A stretch of 64,000 nt of DNA. Origin: Gammaproteobacteria bacterium (GTDB taxonomy: Bacteria > Pseudomonadota > Gammaproteobacteria > Steroidobacterales > Steroidobacteraceae). The stretch spans positions 169,376-233,375 of the forward strand of contig JANYFY010000025.1 of assembly GCA_025359565.1 (NCBI GenBank). Direction: 5' to 3'. Positions 27,670 through 36,559 of the stretch are shown here, in pieces. Position 1 is the first letter of the stretch; each line of letters starts with the position of its first letter. The position numbers and the translations under genes are program-made. The notes beneath the pieces were generated by a model. The model searched no databases. It was not told the DNA's origin and saw only the letters and a list, made by a program, of their open reading frames with translations.

Positions 27670-28179
27670 TCAGGCCTCTAGACTGCGCTTCATGAGCTTG
27701 TCCAGGATTATGTCCAGCTGGCTATGTTCGTGATCGTCGAGTGCGGCTAAGTACCAGGCTTCGCGTTTGGCCGCTTCGGGAAGAATATTGGCACACATTT
27801 TTTCCCCTTTTAGGGTTAGGGAGAGTATTACCTTACGTCCATCGCTGGGATCGTTGACTGACTTAACCAGGCTTAAATCCACCAAGCGGCGCTGAGCACG
27901 AGATACGCGCGCTTTGTCCATACTAGTACGCTCTACGACTTCGTTAAAAACTAGGTGATCGTATGCATAGAGGGCCATCAAAATGCGCCATTCAGGCATT
28001 TGAATGTTGAACTGCGCTTCAAATAATCGGCCGATAGACTGAGATAGGCGATTGGCGACTACGGAGAGCTTGTACGGTATGAAATCCTCTAACTTGCCGA
28101 TAGGCGCCAAAGCGGCGCGTTTAACGTGCGGACGTTTACCTACGCGAGCATTAGTTTTTTTTTTGACGGATTTAAGCAT
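27670..28179 (-). CDS. MarR-family transcriptional regulator
   Basis: About 169 residues. Start ATG 28179 (MLKSVKKKTN) follows GAGGAAATT; the frame upstream to 28296 lacks a ribosome site. After a very basic leader comes the winged helix domain: FEAQFNIQMPEWRILMALYA, VFNEVVERTSMDKARVSRAQ (recognition helix), LVDLSLVKSVNDPSDGRKVI (wing). It diverges from the TonB receptor gene and precedes the long amine operon on the same strand, so it probably controls one or both in response to the substrate. Confidence 0.85.
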   Translation of the reverse strand: MLKSVKKKTNARVGKRPHVKRAALAPIGKLEDFIPYKLSVVANRLSQSIGRLFEAQFNIQMPEWRILMALYAYDHLVFNEVVERTSMDKARVSRAQRRLVDLSLVKSVNDPSDGRKVILSLTLKGEKMCANILPEAAKREAWYLAALDDHEHSQLDIILDKLMKRSLEA

Positions 28180-28321
28180 GTTGATAATTTCCTCAGCTCC
28201 TATTTTCTCTGGCAAAAAGATTAACACGTCAATCGTACCTGCGCCGCTTGGCATGATTGCGCGCCAACAGGCAAGTTCGTGGCGAAAGAGCCACAAATAA
28301 CTCGCCAGCTGACCTACAAAT

Positions 28322-28360
28322 ACAAGTTTGTTGACAATGAAACAAGTTTGATTAGATACT
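28322..28360 (+). promoter_or_regulatory. Candidate promoter with paired direct repeats upstream of TonB receptor
   Basis: A TTGACA at 28331-28336 and a GATACT at 28355-28360 (18-bp spacing) form a fair sigma-70 promoter 32 bases before the receptor start. ACAAGTTTG occurs twice, at 28322-28330 and 28342-28350, exactly 20 bp apart (two helical turns), bracketing the -35 element. That layout suits a regulator such as the divergent MarR protein. Elements are seen; role is inferred. Confidence 0.45.
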
Positions 28361-28391
28361 CGGCAAGCTAAAAACTCTTAAGGGTGGCCCC

Positions 28392-30653
28392 GTGACTTAC
28401 AAACAAAAACTGTTTTTACTTGTGCTCGCCGTGGCCAGTGCAGGTCCGGCTAGCGCCGCTGATGCGCTGCTCACCGTTACCTTGCCGGGCACAACCAATT
28501 CATCGGCTGGAGCGGGCACGCTTGATGAGATTGTGGTCACCGCACAAAAGCGTGAACAGAATTTACAGTCGGTGGGTACCTCGATTACCGCGTTTGATGG
28601 GGCTTCATTGAGGAAACTAGGGCTTACCGATGTAACTGCTCTTTCAAACCAAACTCCCGGTATGCAGTTCAATCAGTACGGCGCTACAGTCACGGTGTAC
28701 AACCTACGCGGTGTATCGCAGAACGATTTCAGTGATCACCAAGAGGCACCGATCGCGGTATACGCCGACGACGCCTATATAGCTTCTATGGGAGCCCTTG
28801 CGGGTTCCCTATTCGATATTCAACGCGTAGAGATATTGCGCGGTCCGCAAGGGACGTTGTTCGGGCGCAACGCCACAGGCGGCTTGATTCACTACATCAG
28901 CGAGAAACCGAAATTCGATGATGAGGCTTATGTTTCAGCGACGTTGGGCAATTACGGTACTTTAAACACTGAAGGGGCGTTCAACCATGCAGTTAGCGAT
29001 CGTTTGGCGATGCGCGCTTCATTCGGGACGGATTATCATGATGGATACATCAAGAATTTAATTGGCCCGTCGATCAATAACCAGAAACAATATGCCGGTC
29101 GGTTGCAATTTTTGTACAAACCATCGGAGCGCGGTGCGATAAGTTTAAAAATCCATGGCGTAGTGAATGATAATGAGACTGCCGGAAACTATTCTTGGGC
29201 CTCGTCTACTCCAGATCCTAGCACCGGGCGAGGTGTCTTTAATGGCCCAAGTGCCGCGCCATTTTTTTGTGATCTGCCTGCCTGCGCGCCTGGAAGCGAC
29301 CCGGGTGGTTACGTTAATAACAGCGGAACGCCATTTACCCAGTCGGAGGACCGTCGCGGAATTTTCAATCGCACGGTATTGGGTGCTACTTTGCACGTGA
29401 ATTGGAATTTTGATGCGTTCACTCTGACATCGGTGACAGACTATCTGCGGCTGCAGAAGCGTTACGGTGAAGACTCAGATGTTTCGTCAAACCATTTATT
29501 TAACTACGATACATTCCAGCACTATCAGCAATTAGCGGAAGAACTTCGGCTCAATGGTACCTCCGGCGCACTCCATTGGATCACCGGGCTATATTTTCTT
29601 GATTATCACACACGTAACGGCGAGTACGTGGATTTGCCGATTTATGGTGGACCCACCAATGCCACCTTTAGGCTGACCACTCAGTCCGAGTCCGCGTTTG
29701 GTCAGTTAGAGTATGACTTTTCGCCGAATTGGACCGGAATCGCAGGATTGCGCTACACCAGCGATCAAAAAACCTTTGACTATCTGTATGTGGGCGCTAC
29801 ACCGCCGTTGCCCGAATACAACTCTAGTACCAACCCAGCGGCTTCTAAATCGTTTAACAACGTCACAGCAAAACTTGAGTTGGATTACAAAATTGCTTCT
29901 GACTCGATGTTATATGCCAGCCTGAATCGCGGCGCCAAAGGGGGTGGTTGGTCTGCACCCAGTAATGGCGTTACGCAAGTTTCAATTGATAATTTGCAAT
30001 ACAATCAGGAAACTTTAACGAGCTACGAACTCGGCGAAAAACTGACGTTCTGGGACGGACGCGCGCGTATCAACGGTGCGGTATTTTATTACGACTATAA
30101 GAACTACCAAGGATTTTTTCTGGCTGGGCTGACCCAAGTAGTGCAGAACGTGGACGCTACCGTTAAGGGTGCAGAGCTTGAACTCGCTGTCGCGCCCACA
30201 CGAGGACTTAATTTAGAGCTTGGAATTTCACATCTAGAGACCGTTGCTAAGAAGGTCCCTTTACCTTTTTTAGGCGCGGATGGGACACCTCAGTTCATAA
30301 ATACCGAATTGCCTCAAACTCCGAAGTGGAGCGTGAACGCGGTGGCTCGGTATGAGTGGGAAATCCCGACCGGCAAACTCGCGCTGGAGGCCGATACAAA
30401 ATGGAATGCGCATGAGTACTTAGAATTACTCAACGGCCAAGTTGACTATCAGAATTCATACGCCCTGAGTAATGCACGAGTTACCTATTCCAATGACGCG
30501 CATTGGGATATTAGTGCGTGGGTCAGAAACCTCTCTAATAAGTACTACCGTGTCTATAATCTGGATCTCTCGGCACTTGGATTTAACCAGAGCGTGTACG
30601 GGCCGCCACGTACCTATGGTGCAACCTTTAATTATCGTTGGGGCGGGAAATAG
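28392..30653 (+). CDS. TonB-dependent outer membrane receptor
   Basis: 753 residues. Start GTG 28392 behind AAGGGTGG. Signal peptide LFLLVLAVASAGPASAADA, TonB box region EIVVTAQKREQ, plug domain (about 50-160: GMQFNQYGATVTVYNLRGV, IQRVEILRGPQGTLFGRNAT) and a 22-strand barrel ending in the terminal aromatic strand PRTYGATFNYRWGGK. It imports a substrate too large or scarce for porins. Its plug is close to that of the receptor at 47825, including RGVsQNDFsDHQE, so the two are paralogues. Neighbours (Rieske oxygenase, amine operon) suggest a plant- or soil-derived organic ligand instead of iron. Confidence 0.92.
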   Translation: MTYKQKLFLLVLAVASAGPASAADALLTVTLPGTTNSSAGAGTLDEIVVTAQKREQNLQSVGTSITAFDGASLRKLGLTDVTALSNQTPGMQFNQYGATVTVYNLRGVSQNDFSDHQEAPIAVYADDAYIASMGALAGSLFDIQRVEILRGPQGTLFGRNATGGLIHYISEKPKFDDEAYVSATLGNYGTLNTEGAFNHAVSDRLAMRASFGTDYHDGYIKNLIGPSINNQKQYAGRLQFLYKPSERGAISLKIHGVVNDNETAGNYSWASSTPDPSTGRGVFNGPSAAPFFCDLPACAPGSDPGGYVNNSGTPFTQSEDRRGIFNRTVLGATLHVNWNFDAFTLTSVTDYLRLQKRYGEDSDVSSNHLFNYDTFQHYQQLAEELRLNGTSGALHWITGLYFLDYHTRNGEYVDLPIYGGPTNATFRLTTQSESAFGQLEYDFSPNWTGIAGLRYTSDQKTFDYLYVGATPPLPEYNSSTNPAASKSFNNVTAKLELDYKIASDSMLYASLNRGAKGGGWSAPSNGVTQVSIDNLQYNQETLTSYELGEKLTFWDGRARINGAVFYYDYKNYQGFFLAGLTQVVQNVDATVKGAELELAVAPTRGLNLELGISHLETVAKKVPLPFLGADGTPQFINTELPQTPKWSVNAVARYEWEIPTGKLALEADTKWNAHEYLELLNGQVDYQNSYALSNARVTYSNDAHWDISAWVRNLSNKYYRVYNLDLSALGFNQSVYGPPRTYGATFNYRWGGK

Positions 30654-30689
30654 CTTTAGCTTAAAGTTCGTTAAGACCCTCGACACATC

Positions 30690-31745
30690 ATGAGTACCGC
30701 CACTACTGCTAGCACTATATTTCTTAAAAATACTTGGTATGTGGCGGCGTGGTCGCATGAGATTAAGGCCGAAGGTATGTTGGCGCGGACAATTACACGC
30801 CTACCATTGATATTTTGGCGCGACCAAGACGGCCGCGTTGTAGCCCTCCTGGATCGTTGCTGTCATCGAGCGGCACCGCTCTCAAAGGGCCGGCGTGAGG
30901 GTGATTGCATTCGTTGCATGTATCACGGGTTATTATTCAATTCAGCGGGTCAGTGCGTTGAGATTCCGTCGCAAGAATTTATTCCCCCCGCCGCCAAAGT
31001 TCGTGCCTTTCCCGTGGTTGAGCGATCTAAGTGGGTGTGGATTTGGATGGGTGAGCCTACAAAGGCTGATGCTTCGCTTATTCCCGATACGCATTATTTG
31101 GATGATCCGGGGTGGCGCGGCACGCCAGGTTACCTGCATTACAATGCTAATTATGTTTTGATTGCTGATAATCTCTTAGATTTTTCGCATCTGTCGTATG
31201 TACATGCGACTACCTTAGGGGGCTCCGCTAAATATGCCGGTACTCGGCCCAAGGTGACGCGCGAAGGGCGGAGTGTTCACGTTGAGCGCTGGTTGATTGA
31301 TGATGAGCCGGCACCTTTTTTACGTAATCTGAAAACGTGGCCGGGCAATGTCGATCGGTGGAATATTTATGAGGTGGTACTGCCGGGGGTACTGCTCATG
31401 GATTCGGGGAGTGCGGCGACGGGTACGGGTGCGCCCGAGGGTAATCGTGTCGATGCGGCATCGTTTTTTGGTTGTCAGGCGGTGACGCCGGAGACAGAGA
31501 AGACTTCGCATTATTTTTTTCAGCAATCACATGGTTTTGCACTAGATGACCCCGCGGTTACCGAGAGTTTAACCACGAGCGTGTTGGCAGGGTTCATGGA
31601 AGATAAAGATATTATTTTGGCGCAACAGAGAATTTTGGATCTCGATCCGGATGCGCCGATGTTGGCGCTGCGGATGGATACTGCGTTGGCGAGTTTCCGC
31701 ACTATGCTGGACAAGGCGATTGCTGAGGAGAGTGCACAAACGTAG
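30690..31745 (+). CDS. Rieske non-heme iron oxygenase, VanA/demethylase-like
   Basis: 351 residues. N-terminal Rieske domain: FLKNTWYVAAWSHEI, and the cluster ligands in CCHRAAPLSKGR (C-x-H) and CMYHGLLFNSAG (C-x2-H). The catalytic domain has the mononuclear iron site DNLLDFSHLSYVHATTLGG (Asp-His-His). The build matches vanillate O-demethylase and related oxygenases that remove O- or N-methyl groups or hydroxylate small acids. It needs a reductase, which is not adjacent. It follows the receptor by 36 bases, probably cotranscribed. Beside the demethylase-like gene of the opposite operon, it supports a methylated substrate. Confidence 0.88.
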   Translation: MSTATTASTIFLKNTWYVAAWSHEIKAEGMLARTITRLPLIFWRDQDGRVVALLDRCCHRAAPLSKGRREGDCIRCMYHGLLFNSAGQCVEIPSQEFIPPAAKVRAFPVVERSKWVWIWMGEPTKADASLIPDTHYLDDPGWRGTPGYLHYNANYVLIADNLLDFSHLSYVHATTLGGSAKYAGTRPKVTREGRSVHVERWLIDDEPAPFLRNLKTWPGNVDRWNIYEVVLPGVLLMDSGSAATGTGAPEGNRVDAASFFGCQAVTPETEKTSHYFFQQSHGFALDDPAVTESLTTSVLAGFMEDKDIILAQQRILDLDPDAPMLALRMDTALASFRTMLDKAIAEESAQT

Positions 31746-31854
31746 CGTGAGTAGTGAACGCGGGTGGCACAAGCTCGCACATGTCTCGACTACTCTACTG
31801 CTTGGATACCCGCACGATCATCCGTATGGCGATGAGAGCGTTTCAAACCGGGTA

Positions 31855-32849
31855 CTACGCGGCCAAATGCTGGGGCGCCTCGTTTTGCGCAAGTTGAGGG
31901 TGCCATCGTTCAAAATCCTGTCTCAATTGTCGATTGAGGACCCGGGCGCGGACCTGCAGTAGCGTGTGAGCGCCGCGCTGGGTCCATCTCATTTGCTGCT
32001 TCTTCACCATGCGCTTCGCCGCGGTGTTGGCGGTGCGGTGTGAACGCTGCCATGCCAGAGAAAGGCTTTGGCCCGACGCAGCTCACGCAGACACTGCTCT
32101 CGTCTGCCGGATTCTTCGGATTCGTCGAACTGCACGCCCTTGAGCGTTTGCGTGAGCACAGTCATCCGCATGGCAATATGGAACCAGTCGAGGATAGGTT
32201 CACCGAAGTATCGAAAATGGCCCTGCGCGATGCGCACCGTCTCCCCACCGTCGGACAGGAAGGTCGTCGGTTGGGTCGGATCGACGCCGTGTTCGGTGAG
32301 AAAATGTGCCCTCCGCTCGGTTGGCTTTTGCTCGAGCCGATGGACAAAGGCGAAGACATTCCCAGAGCCCTCTCGTGGCAAGCTTTTGCCGACGATGACT
32401 TCAAACCACCCCTCCTGGCGAGACGGTGCATCGGTCGCTTTGACATACGCGCCATCGATTCCGACAGCTTGCAACGGATGGCGCTTCGGCAATCCGAACT
32501 CGTTAAGTTGTGGCTCGATTGGAAGGGCATCGTGAGCCAGCAGTGCCGCAAACTGGCCTTCCAGATATTCGAGTTCTGGGCTGATGTGCGAGCCGAGCCA
32601 GGCACTCAAAGGACTGCGGCTGGAGCGCCGGGTACCTTGGCATCGGCAGGAGTAAAACCGGGGACTGATCAGTTCGATCTGCCCGAAGACGGTCCGATAG
32701 AGGGTTTTGTGGGTTCCGTTACGTCAAAGCCCCTCCCTGCACTCGGAGCACACCGCCCCGCGGGCAATGGCTGCGCGTGCTTGCGCGTCAATCAAGGCGC
32801 GCTGGACGCTGCCGTTCATGGCTTTCGCTTCGGCCAGGCTCAACCCATG
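31855..32849 (-). pseudogene. ISKra4-family transposase remnant
   Basis: Reading on the minus strand from about 32849: LSLAEAKAMNGSVQRALIDA, then CSECREGL, a TGA where CGA is expected, RNGTHKTLYRTVFGQIELIS, SAWLGSHISPELEYL, VGIDGAYVKATDAPSRQEG, ILDWFHIAMRMTVLTQ and FLWHGSVH. There an internal piece of roughly 80-100 residues is missing and the frame shifts. The true C-terminus then follows: KRMVKKQQMRWTQRGAHTLL, FERWHPQLAQNEAPQ, stop at 31855. Both lesions abolish a full-length enzyme. The start overlaps the stop of the pRiA4b-like gene. Confidence 0.8.
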
Positions 32850-33433
32850 AGCCCATCGGCTCTGCGCTCAATGTCGACCAAGTCCGTGGTGGTGAGCGAT
32901 AGGATGCCGCCCGCCTCCTCGCGAAACCGGGTTGGGTCCAGGTCTTCTTCGGCCATCAAATCCTGGAGCTCGCACAAGGCATGCGTCGGACTGCTCTCAG
33001 CGAACCACTGCGGATACGCGGCAGGGCCGCGCAAGTCCTCATCCGGTGGATAGCCTTGGGCGCCCACGCAAGCGACGCATTGATCCCGAGAAATCAGACA
33101 GCGTTCCTTTACGCGACAATCAATTTCCCAAAGAACAAACAGATGGTACTGATAGCGAAACGGCTCACCAATCTCGAAACTAAAAGCCGCCAGCGGAATA
33201 TCCGCGCCGCCGGCGATTGCCAGTTCCATGCCACGGACGCGGTCGCCAAACTGACCACCCCGGATCAGTAACGTATAGAGAGGGGTGTCGCTCCAGTCGA
33301 AAGCCACCTGAAGCACCGCATGCAGCTGGGCCAAGGTTGCCTGCTCCGAGATCCGCAGTCGGCGGGTCACCGCTGTCGACCATACGCAGACCCTACCATT
33401 GACCTCTATCAATCGACAATCCAAGTCCGCCAT
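32840..33433 (-). CDS. pRiA4b ORF-3-like protein (IS passenger)
   Basis: About 197 residues from MADLDCRLIEVNGRV. It shows the PF07929 pattern RRLRISEQATLAQLHAVLQ, AFDWSDTPLYTLLI and GAQGYPPDEDLRGPAAYPQW, with a His/Cys-poor acidic end. Such proteins often sit next to ISKra4-type transposases, as here (stop and start overlap in ATGGGTTGAG), so it is probably a passenger of that element. The open frame continues upstream into the cut IS3 transposase, making a chance chimera of 399 residues. Function unknown. Confidence 0.6.
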   Translation of the reverse strand: MADLDCRLIEVNGRVCVWSTAVTRRLRISEQATLAQLHAVLQVAFDWSDTPLYTLLIRGGQFGDRVRGMELAIAGGADIPLAAFSFEIGEPFRYQYHLFVLWEIDCRVKERCLISRDQCVACVGAQGYPPDEDLRGPAAYPQWFAESSPTHALCELQDLMAEEDLDPTRFREEAGGILSLTTTDLVDIERRADGLMG

Positions 33434-33512
33434 CACCGGGTAACCGAACCGCCACGGCCAGCGCCGATCGCAGCGCAGCAGCGCTGTCGTAGCACCCGGT
33501 TTGAAACGCTCT

Positions 33513-33561
33513 CCTTGATCGGTGTTGAATATCTCCGGCTTCCCGTATCTGGCCAGCGCCT
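33513..33561. repeat. Left copy of 49-bp direct repeat
   Basis: CCTTGA, then T, then CGGTGTTGAATATCTCCGG and on to GGCCAGCGCCT at 33561. The same 49 bp recurs at 39470-39518 with a single difference (T here, A there). It lies inside IS3 orfB at the codons for ALARYGKPEIFNTDQG. To its left the IS3 homology stops. Confidence 0.9.
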
Positions 33562-34039
33562 CGACGCAGAAGGCCGCTTCCATTGTGATCGATACGCGGT
33601 GGCTGAGCACGCGTCGGCTGAACCAGTCCACGACGGCCGTCAGATAGACGAAGCCGCGCGCCATCGGGATATAGGTTATGTCCATCGCCCGGACCTGGTT
33701 CGGCTGCTCGACTTTCAACCCGCGCAAAAGATAGGGATAAATCTTGTTCCCTGGCGTGGGCTTGGATGTGTTGGACTTGCGGTAGAGCGCTTCGATTCCC
33801 ATGCGTTTCATCAGTGTGCCGACATGGCGGCGGCCAACCTCGACGCCCTTGCGGTGCAGAAAATCGCGCAGCATCCGGCTTCCCGCGAACGGGTATTCCA
33901 GATGCAGTTCATCGATCCGCCGCATCAGCGTCAGGTCCGCTGCGGACACGGGCCGGGGTTTGTAATAGATGCAGCCGCGGCTGATGTTCAGGACCTTGGC
34001 CTGACGAGCAATCGGAAGCTCGTGGGCGCCATCGATCAT
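33513..34039 (-). pseudogene. IS3-family transposase OrfB, N-terminal half
   Basis: First about 176 residues of an IS3-type OrfB: helix-turn-helix-like leader (ARQAKVLNISRGCIYYKPRP), YPFAGSRMLRDFLHRKG, RRHVGTLMKRMGIEALYRK, and the rve domain with the first catalytic Asp in VRAMDITYIP and the second in FNTDQG. The IS homology ends after NTDQG, where the frame passes into unrelated residues (ERFKPGATT). The Glu of the DDE triad is missing here and is found in the other half at 39221-39518. The ATG overlaps the orfA stop. Confidence 0.85.
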
Positions 34040-34341
34040 CGCTTTGCGCTCAGCATGCCAGCCTTGATGAGCGCACCTTCCAAAAAATCGTTCTCCAGCG
34101 CCAACTCTCCGATCTTGGCGTGAAGCACTTTCAAATCCACCGGCGGTGGAATGTTCGACCCCTCGGCTCCGAACAGCCCCGCCGCTCCTTCAAGCAATTG
34201 CGCCTTCCAGGCCGTAATCTGGTTCGGATGCACGTCGAAGACTTGCGCCAACTTCGTCAACGTCTTCTCGCCCTTCAATGCGGCCAAGGCCACCTTCGCC
34301 TTGAAGGCCGGTGTGTGGTTCCGGCGCGCTCGTCTGGTCAT
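34036..34341 (-). CDS. IS3-family transposase OrfA
   Basis: About 101 residues (MTRRARRNHTPAFKAKV start). It has the helix-turn-helix of IS3 OrfA (KLAQVFDVHPNQITAWKAQL) and a leucine-zipper-like tail (DLKVLHAKIGELALENDFLEGAL, shortened: LHAKIGELALENDFLE). It binds the IS ends and in intact elements joins OrfB by -1 frameshifting; here orfB starts at an ATGA overlap. The gene itself looks complete. Confidence 0.85.
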   Translation of the reverse strand: MTRRARRNHTPAFKAKVALAALKGEKTLTKLAQVFDVHPNQITAWKAQLLEGAAGLFGAEGSNIPPPVDLKVLHAKIGELALENDFLEGALIKAGMLSAKR

Positions 34342-34378
34342 CATCTCTCCTGAAGCGCGGCGATACCCGCCGCTATCA

Positions 34379-34398
34379 GGCGGAAAATCCACTTATCG
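34379..34398. repeat. IS3 terminal inverted repeat, left copy
   Basis: GGCGGAAAATCCACTTATCG; its complement CGATAAGTGGATTTTCCGCC matches the 39108-39126 end CGATAAGTGGCTTTCCGCC with one base change and one missing base. It lies 38 bases upstream of the orfA start, as expected for an IS end. Confidence 0.75.
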
Positions 34399-34505
34399 TC
34401 CTGTCCAAGCTTCCGGTGCCAGCTCTAATTGACCGGTTCGTACACCGTCAGGTTGGTCTATTTCTACTCCCGATGCCGCTCGATCGCCGATCCGAACCCA
34501 TTGCC

Positions 34506-36485
34506 TTAAGGCGCCGCCGCACGTAACCGTTCATGCGCGTGCACGAGGGCTGGCGCATAGTCGCGTACGGGTCCTTTATGCATTGTCTTTTTACCATCAC
34601 TGACGTTGACCGGTGAGATTTCAATGTAGCCCGCGCCCGCCTCGACGCCGTTGTCGAAGATGGCCTGGAAGTCGTCGAGCGATTGGCAAGGCCTGATCGC
34701 GAACGGTGAATAGATGCATCCGGCTGCTTCCCACACGCCCATGAATCCGTTGACCTGCCAGCCGATATGCGCGCCCAACCGCTTTCCCTCGATCACCTCG
34801 GGCGGCAGCACGGGAACGCCACGCAGAGTACGGAACTGCGAAAGAGCATTCCACTGCACGAGAAGCCGCGATCCGAATTTCGCCACCCCTTCGGCGATGA
34901 GCTTGCGCGTCATGGGATCGGGCGCCGGCGGATGTTCAACCGCCTCGGCGTCGAGATGGCCCTCCTCGTCGATGGGCGGAAAGGCGTTTTTGTGGATCAC
35001 CGCCATCGACAATAGCTTGCCAGGAAACGCCTTCGCTGCGGCGTCGGCGAGTTCGGCCCAACCTTGTTCCGCCTCTTTCGGGCGGTAGCCAGCCTTGGCC
35101 CAGGCGAGCGCGGTAAGCGGTTCGTGGCAGGCGCCGCCAGCGGGGTGATTGGCGATTTGCGTCTCCTCGGTCGTCAGGTTGACTCCGCTGATCTTGGCAA
35201 TAGTCAGCGCGGCATAGGCCGCGCCCCTTTGCGCGCCCGAGGTTTCGTGCTCGCGCAAATGCTTGGCTATCGCCTCCAGGGCGAGAGAATAGGCGGAGAT
35301 AAACGCGGGCTTCCAGAACGCCGGGGCCCGCGTACGCACGCAGACGCCCTTTGGGGCGCTCCGGTCGAAGCTATCCGAACCCTGGTCCGGCACATCCGCG
35401 TCGAACACCCAATCGGGCGTCCATCCCCCGGCGATGAGGCCGATCGACAGCTTCTTTTTGCGCATTACGATTTGGTCTAGCCAACGGTCGAGACTGGCCC
35501 ATTCGAACACGCCCTCGCGCGTCTCCAGTTCACTCCAGGGAAGCGAGATCGTCGCGCCATCGACGTAGTCTTGGCGCAGTGCGAAATCGTAAACCTCGTT
35601 CCAGGGCGAATTCTTGGCCAACGCCTGCGTCATGTAGATGTAAAGGCCACGATAATCGGCGGATTCGGCGGGCGCGCCGCTTGCCGCCGAAACGGTGAGC
35701 GCGACGGCGAGCGACAAGGCGCGTAGCGTTCGCATTACAAATCTCCCCGGCTCCCGGGTGGCTCCTATACTGCGGCGGTTACAGCGCCGAAATGGTTTTG
35801 CCCATGAGATATGGCGAAGATCGAACAGATTCGCCGGCACGGGACCCCGGTCGCGCTTGATGACGGCGTAGCCCGCCGTCACGTGAATGCTCTCGACGGC
35901 CGGGCAAACGCCGGACAGCACGAGCAACTCGAACATTAGCGTCATCAGCGCCGTCTTGTCTCGCCAGCCGCCGTTTTCCGCCTGCTGATGCTTCTTGTGC
36001 GCCCAGGCCCAGACGGTGATCCTATATTCTCCACCGGGCTTGACGAGCGGAAACAGCATCTCGAACGCCGCCTTGGTCTCCTCGTACATATGCGTCGATC
36101 CATCGAGGACGAAGTCGATGCCGTCGGGAAATTCCTCCCGCGCTATCTGCCTCGCGAGCGGCCGGTTGTACGCGGTTTTGTAATAAGCTTTGATGTTGGA
36201 ATGCGTCTTGATGTATTCGTCCAGCGCCGGCGCAAGTTCCGCCCGCCAGTCGATCCCCACGATCTTTTTGGCCTGGAGCAGCTTGTCGAAATATACAAGC
36301 GTACCGCCCTGCCAGAAACCGAGTTCGAGAACTGCCTGCGGCTGCTTCTGTTTCAGAGTTGAAATATATTCCAGCACCATGTCGCTCTTGACAATGAGGA
36401 ATTTGTTGGCCTCAGAGCGCGGCATATCCGGCCCGCCTCGCCGGTCGATCATGAACTCGACCCCATCCATCTCCAGAATTCGCAT
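34506..36485 (-). CDS. Methyltransferase read through into glycoside hydrolase-like protein (fused frame)
   Basis: One open frame holding two proteins. Part 1 (about 1-245) is a class I SAM methyltransferase of the CmcI/TylF kind: AVLELGFWQGGTLVYFD (SAM loop), KIVGIDWRAEL, DFVLDGSTHMYEETKAAFE and FPLVKPGGEYRI. Part 2 begins at an internal ATG (35735) with its own signal peptide (LRALSLAVALTVSAASGAPA) and resembles a GH42/GH5-like TIM-barrel: YIYMTQALAKNSPWNEVYDF, DGATISLPWSELETREGVFEW. No stop separates them, which is odd because part 2 is exported. Start 36485 follows AAGGAG; ATG 36563, overlapping the hydrolase stop as ATGA, is the alternative. Probably two genes, the first having lost its stop by indel. 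Confidence 0.7.
   Translation of the reverse strand: MRILEMDGVEFMIDRRGGPDMPRSEANKFLIVKSDMVLEYISTLKQKQPQAVLELGFWQGGTLVYFDKLLQAKKIVGIDWRAELAPALDEYIKTHSNIKAYYKTAYNRPLARQIAREEFPDGIDFVLDGSTHMYEETKAAFEMLFPLVKPGGEYRITVWAWAHKKHQQAENGGWRDKTALMTLMFELLVLSGVCPAVESIHVTAGYAVIKRDRGPVPANLFDLRHISWAKPFRRCNRRSIGATREPGRFVMRTLRALSLAVALTVSAASGAPAESADYRGLYIYMTQALAKNSPWNEVYDFALRQDYVDGATISLPWSELETREGVFEWASLDRWLDQIVMRKKKLSIGLIAGGWTPDWVFDADVPDQGSDSFDRSAPKGVCVRTRAPAFWKPAFISAYSLALEAIAKHLREHETSGAQRGAAYAALTIAKISGVNLTTEETQIANHPAGGACHEPLTALAWAKAGYRPKEAEQGWAELADAAAKAFPGKLLSMAVIHKNAFPPIDEEGHLDAEAVEHPPAPDPMTRKLIAEGVAKFGSRLLVQWNALSQFRTLRGVPVLPPEVIEGKRLGAHIGWQVNGFMGVWEAAGCIYSPFAIRPCQSLDDFQAIFDNGVEAGAGYIEISPVNVSDGKKTMHKGPVRDYAPALVHAHERLRAAAP
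35736..35750 (-). promoter_or_regulatory. Internal ribosome binding site and start of secreted glycosidase
   Basis: On the minus strand GGGGAGATTTGTA stands directly before ATG 35735, a near-ideal Shine-Dalgarno and spacing in the middle of a long open frame. The ATG begins a signal peptide. This is the main reason for reading the downstream 409 residues (34506-35735) as their own gene. Confidence 0.7.
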
Positions 36486-36559
36486 CAATATTTGTCTCCT
36501 TGGCGCCCACTCGCTGTTCAGGACCTGCACGTAAGCTGGAAGCCAGAACCGCCGACATT

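Noticed and set aside
28155..28164. Homopolymer T run that might be a terminator
   Set aside because: Lies inside the MarR coding sequence as its Lys codons (KKKT), with no hairpin next to it.
32040..33053. Plus-strand frame of 337 codons
   Set aside because: Antisense to ISKra4 and pRiA4b-like coding, which have clear family matches on the other strand.
33320..34123. Plus-strand frame of 267 codons
   Set aside because: Antisense to IS3 orfB; no independent similarity.
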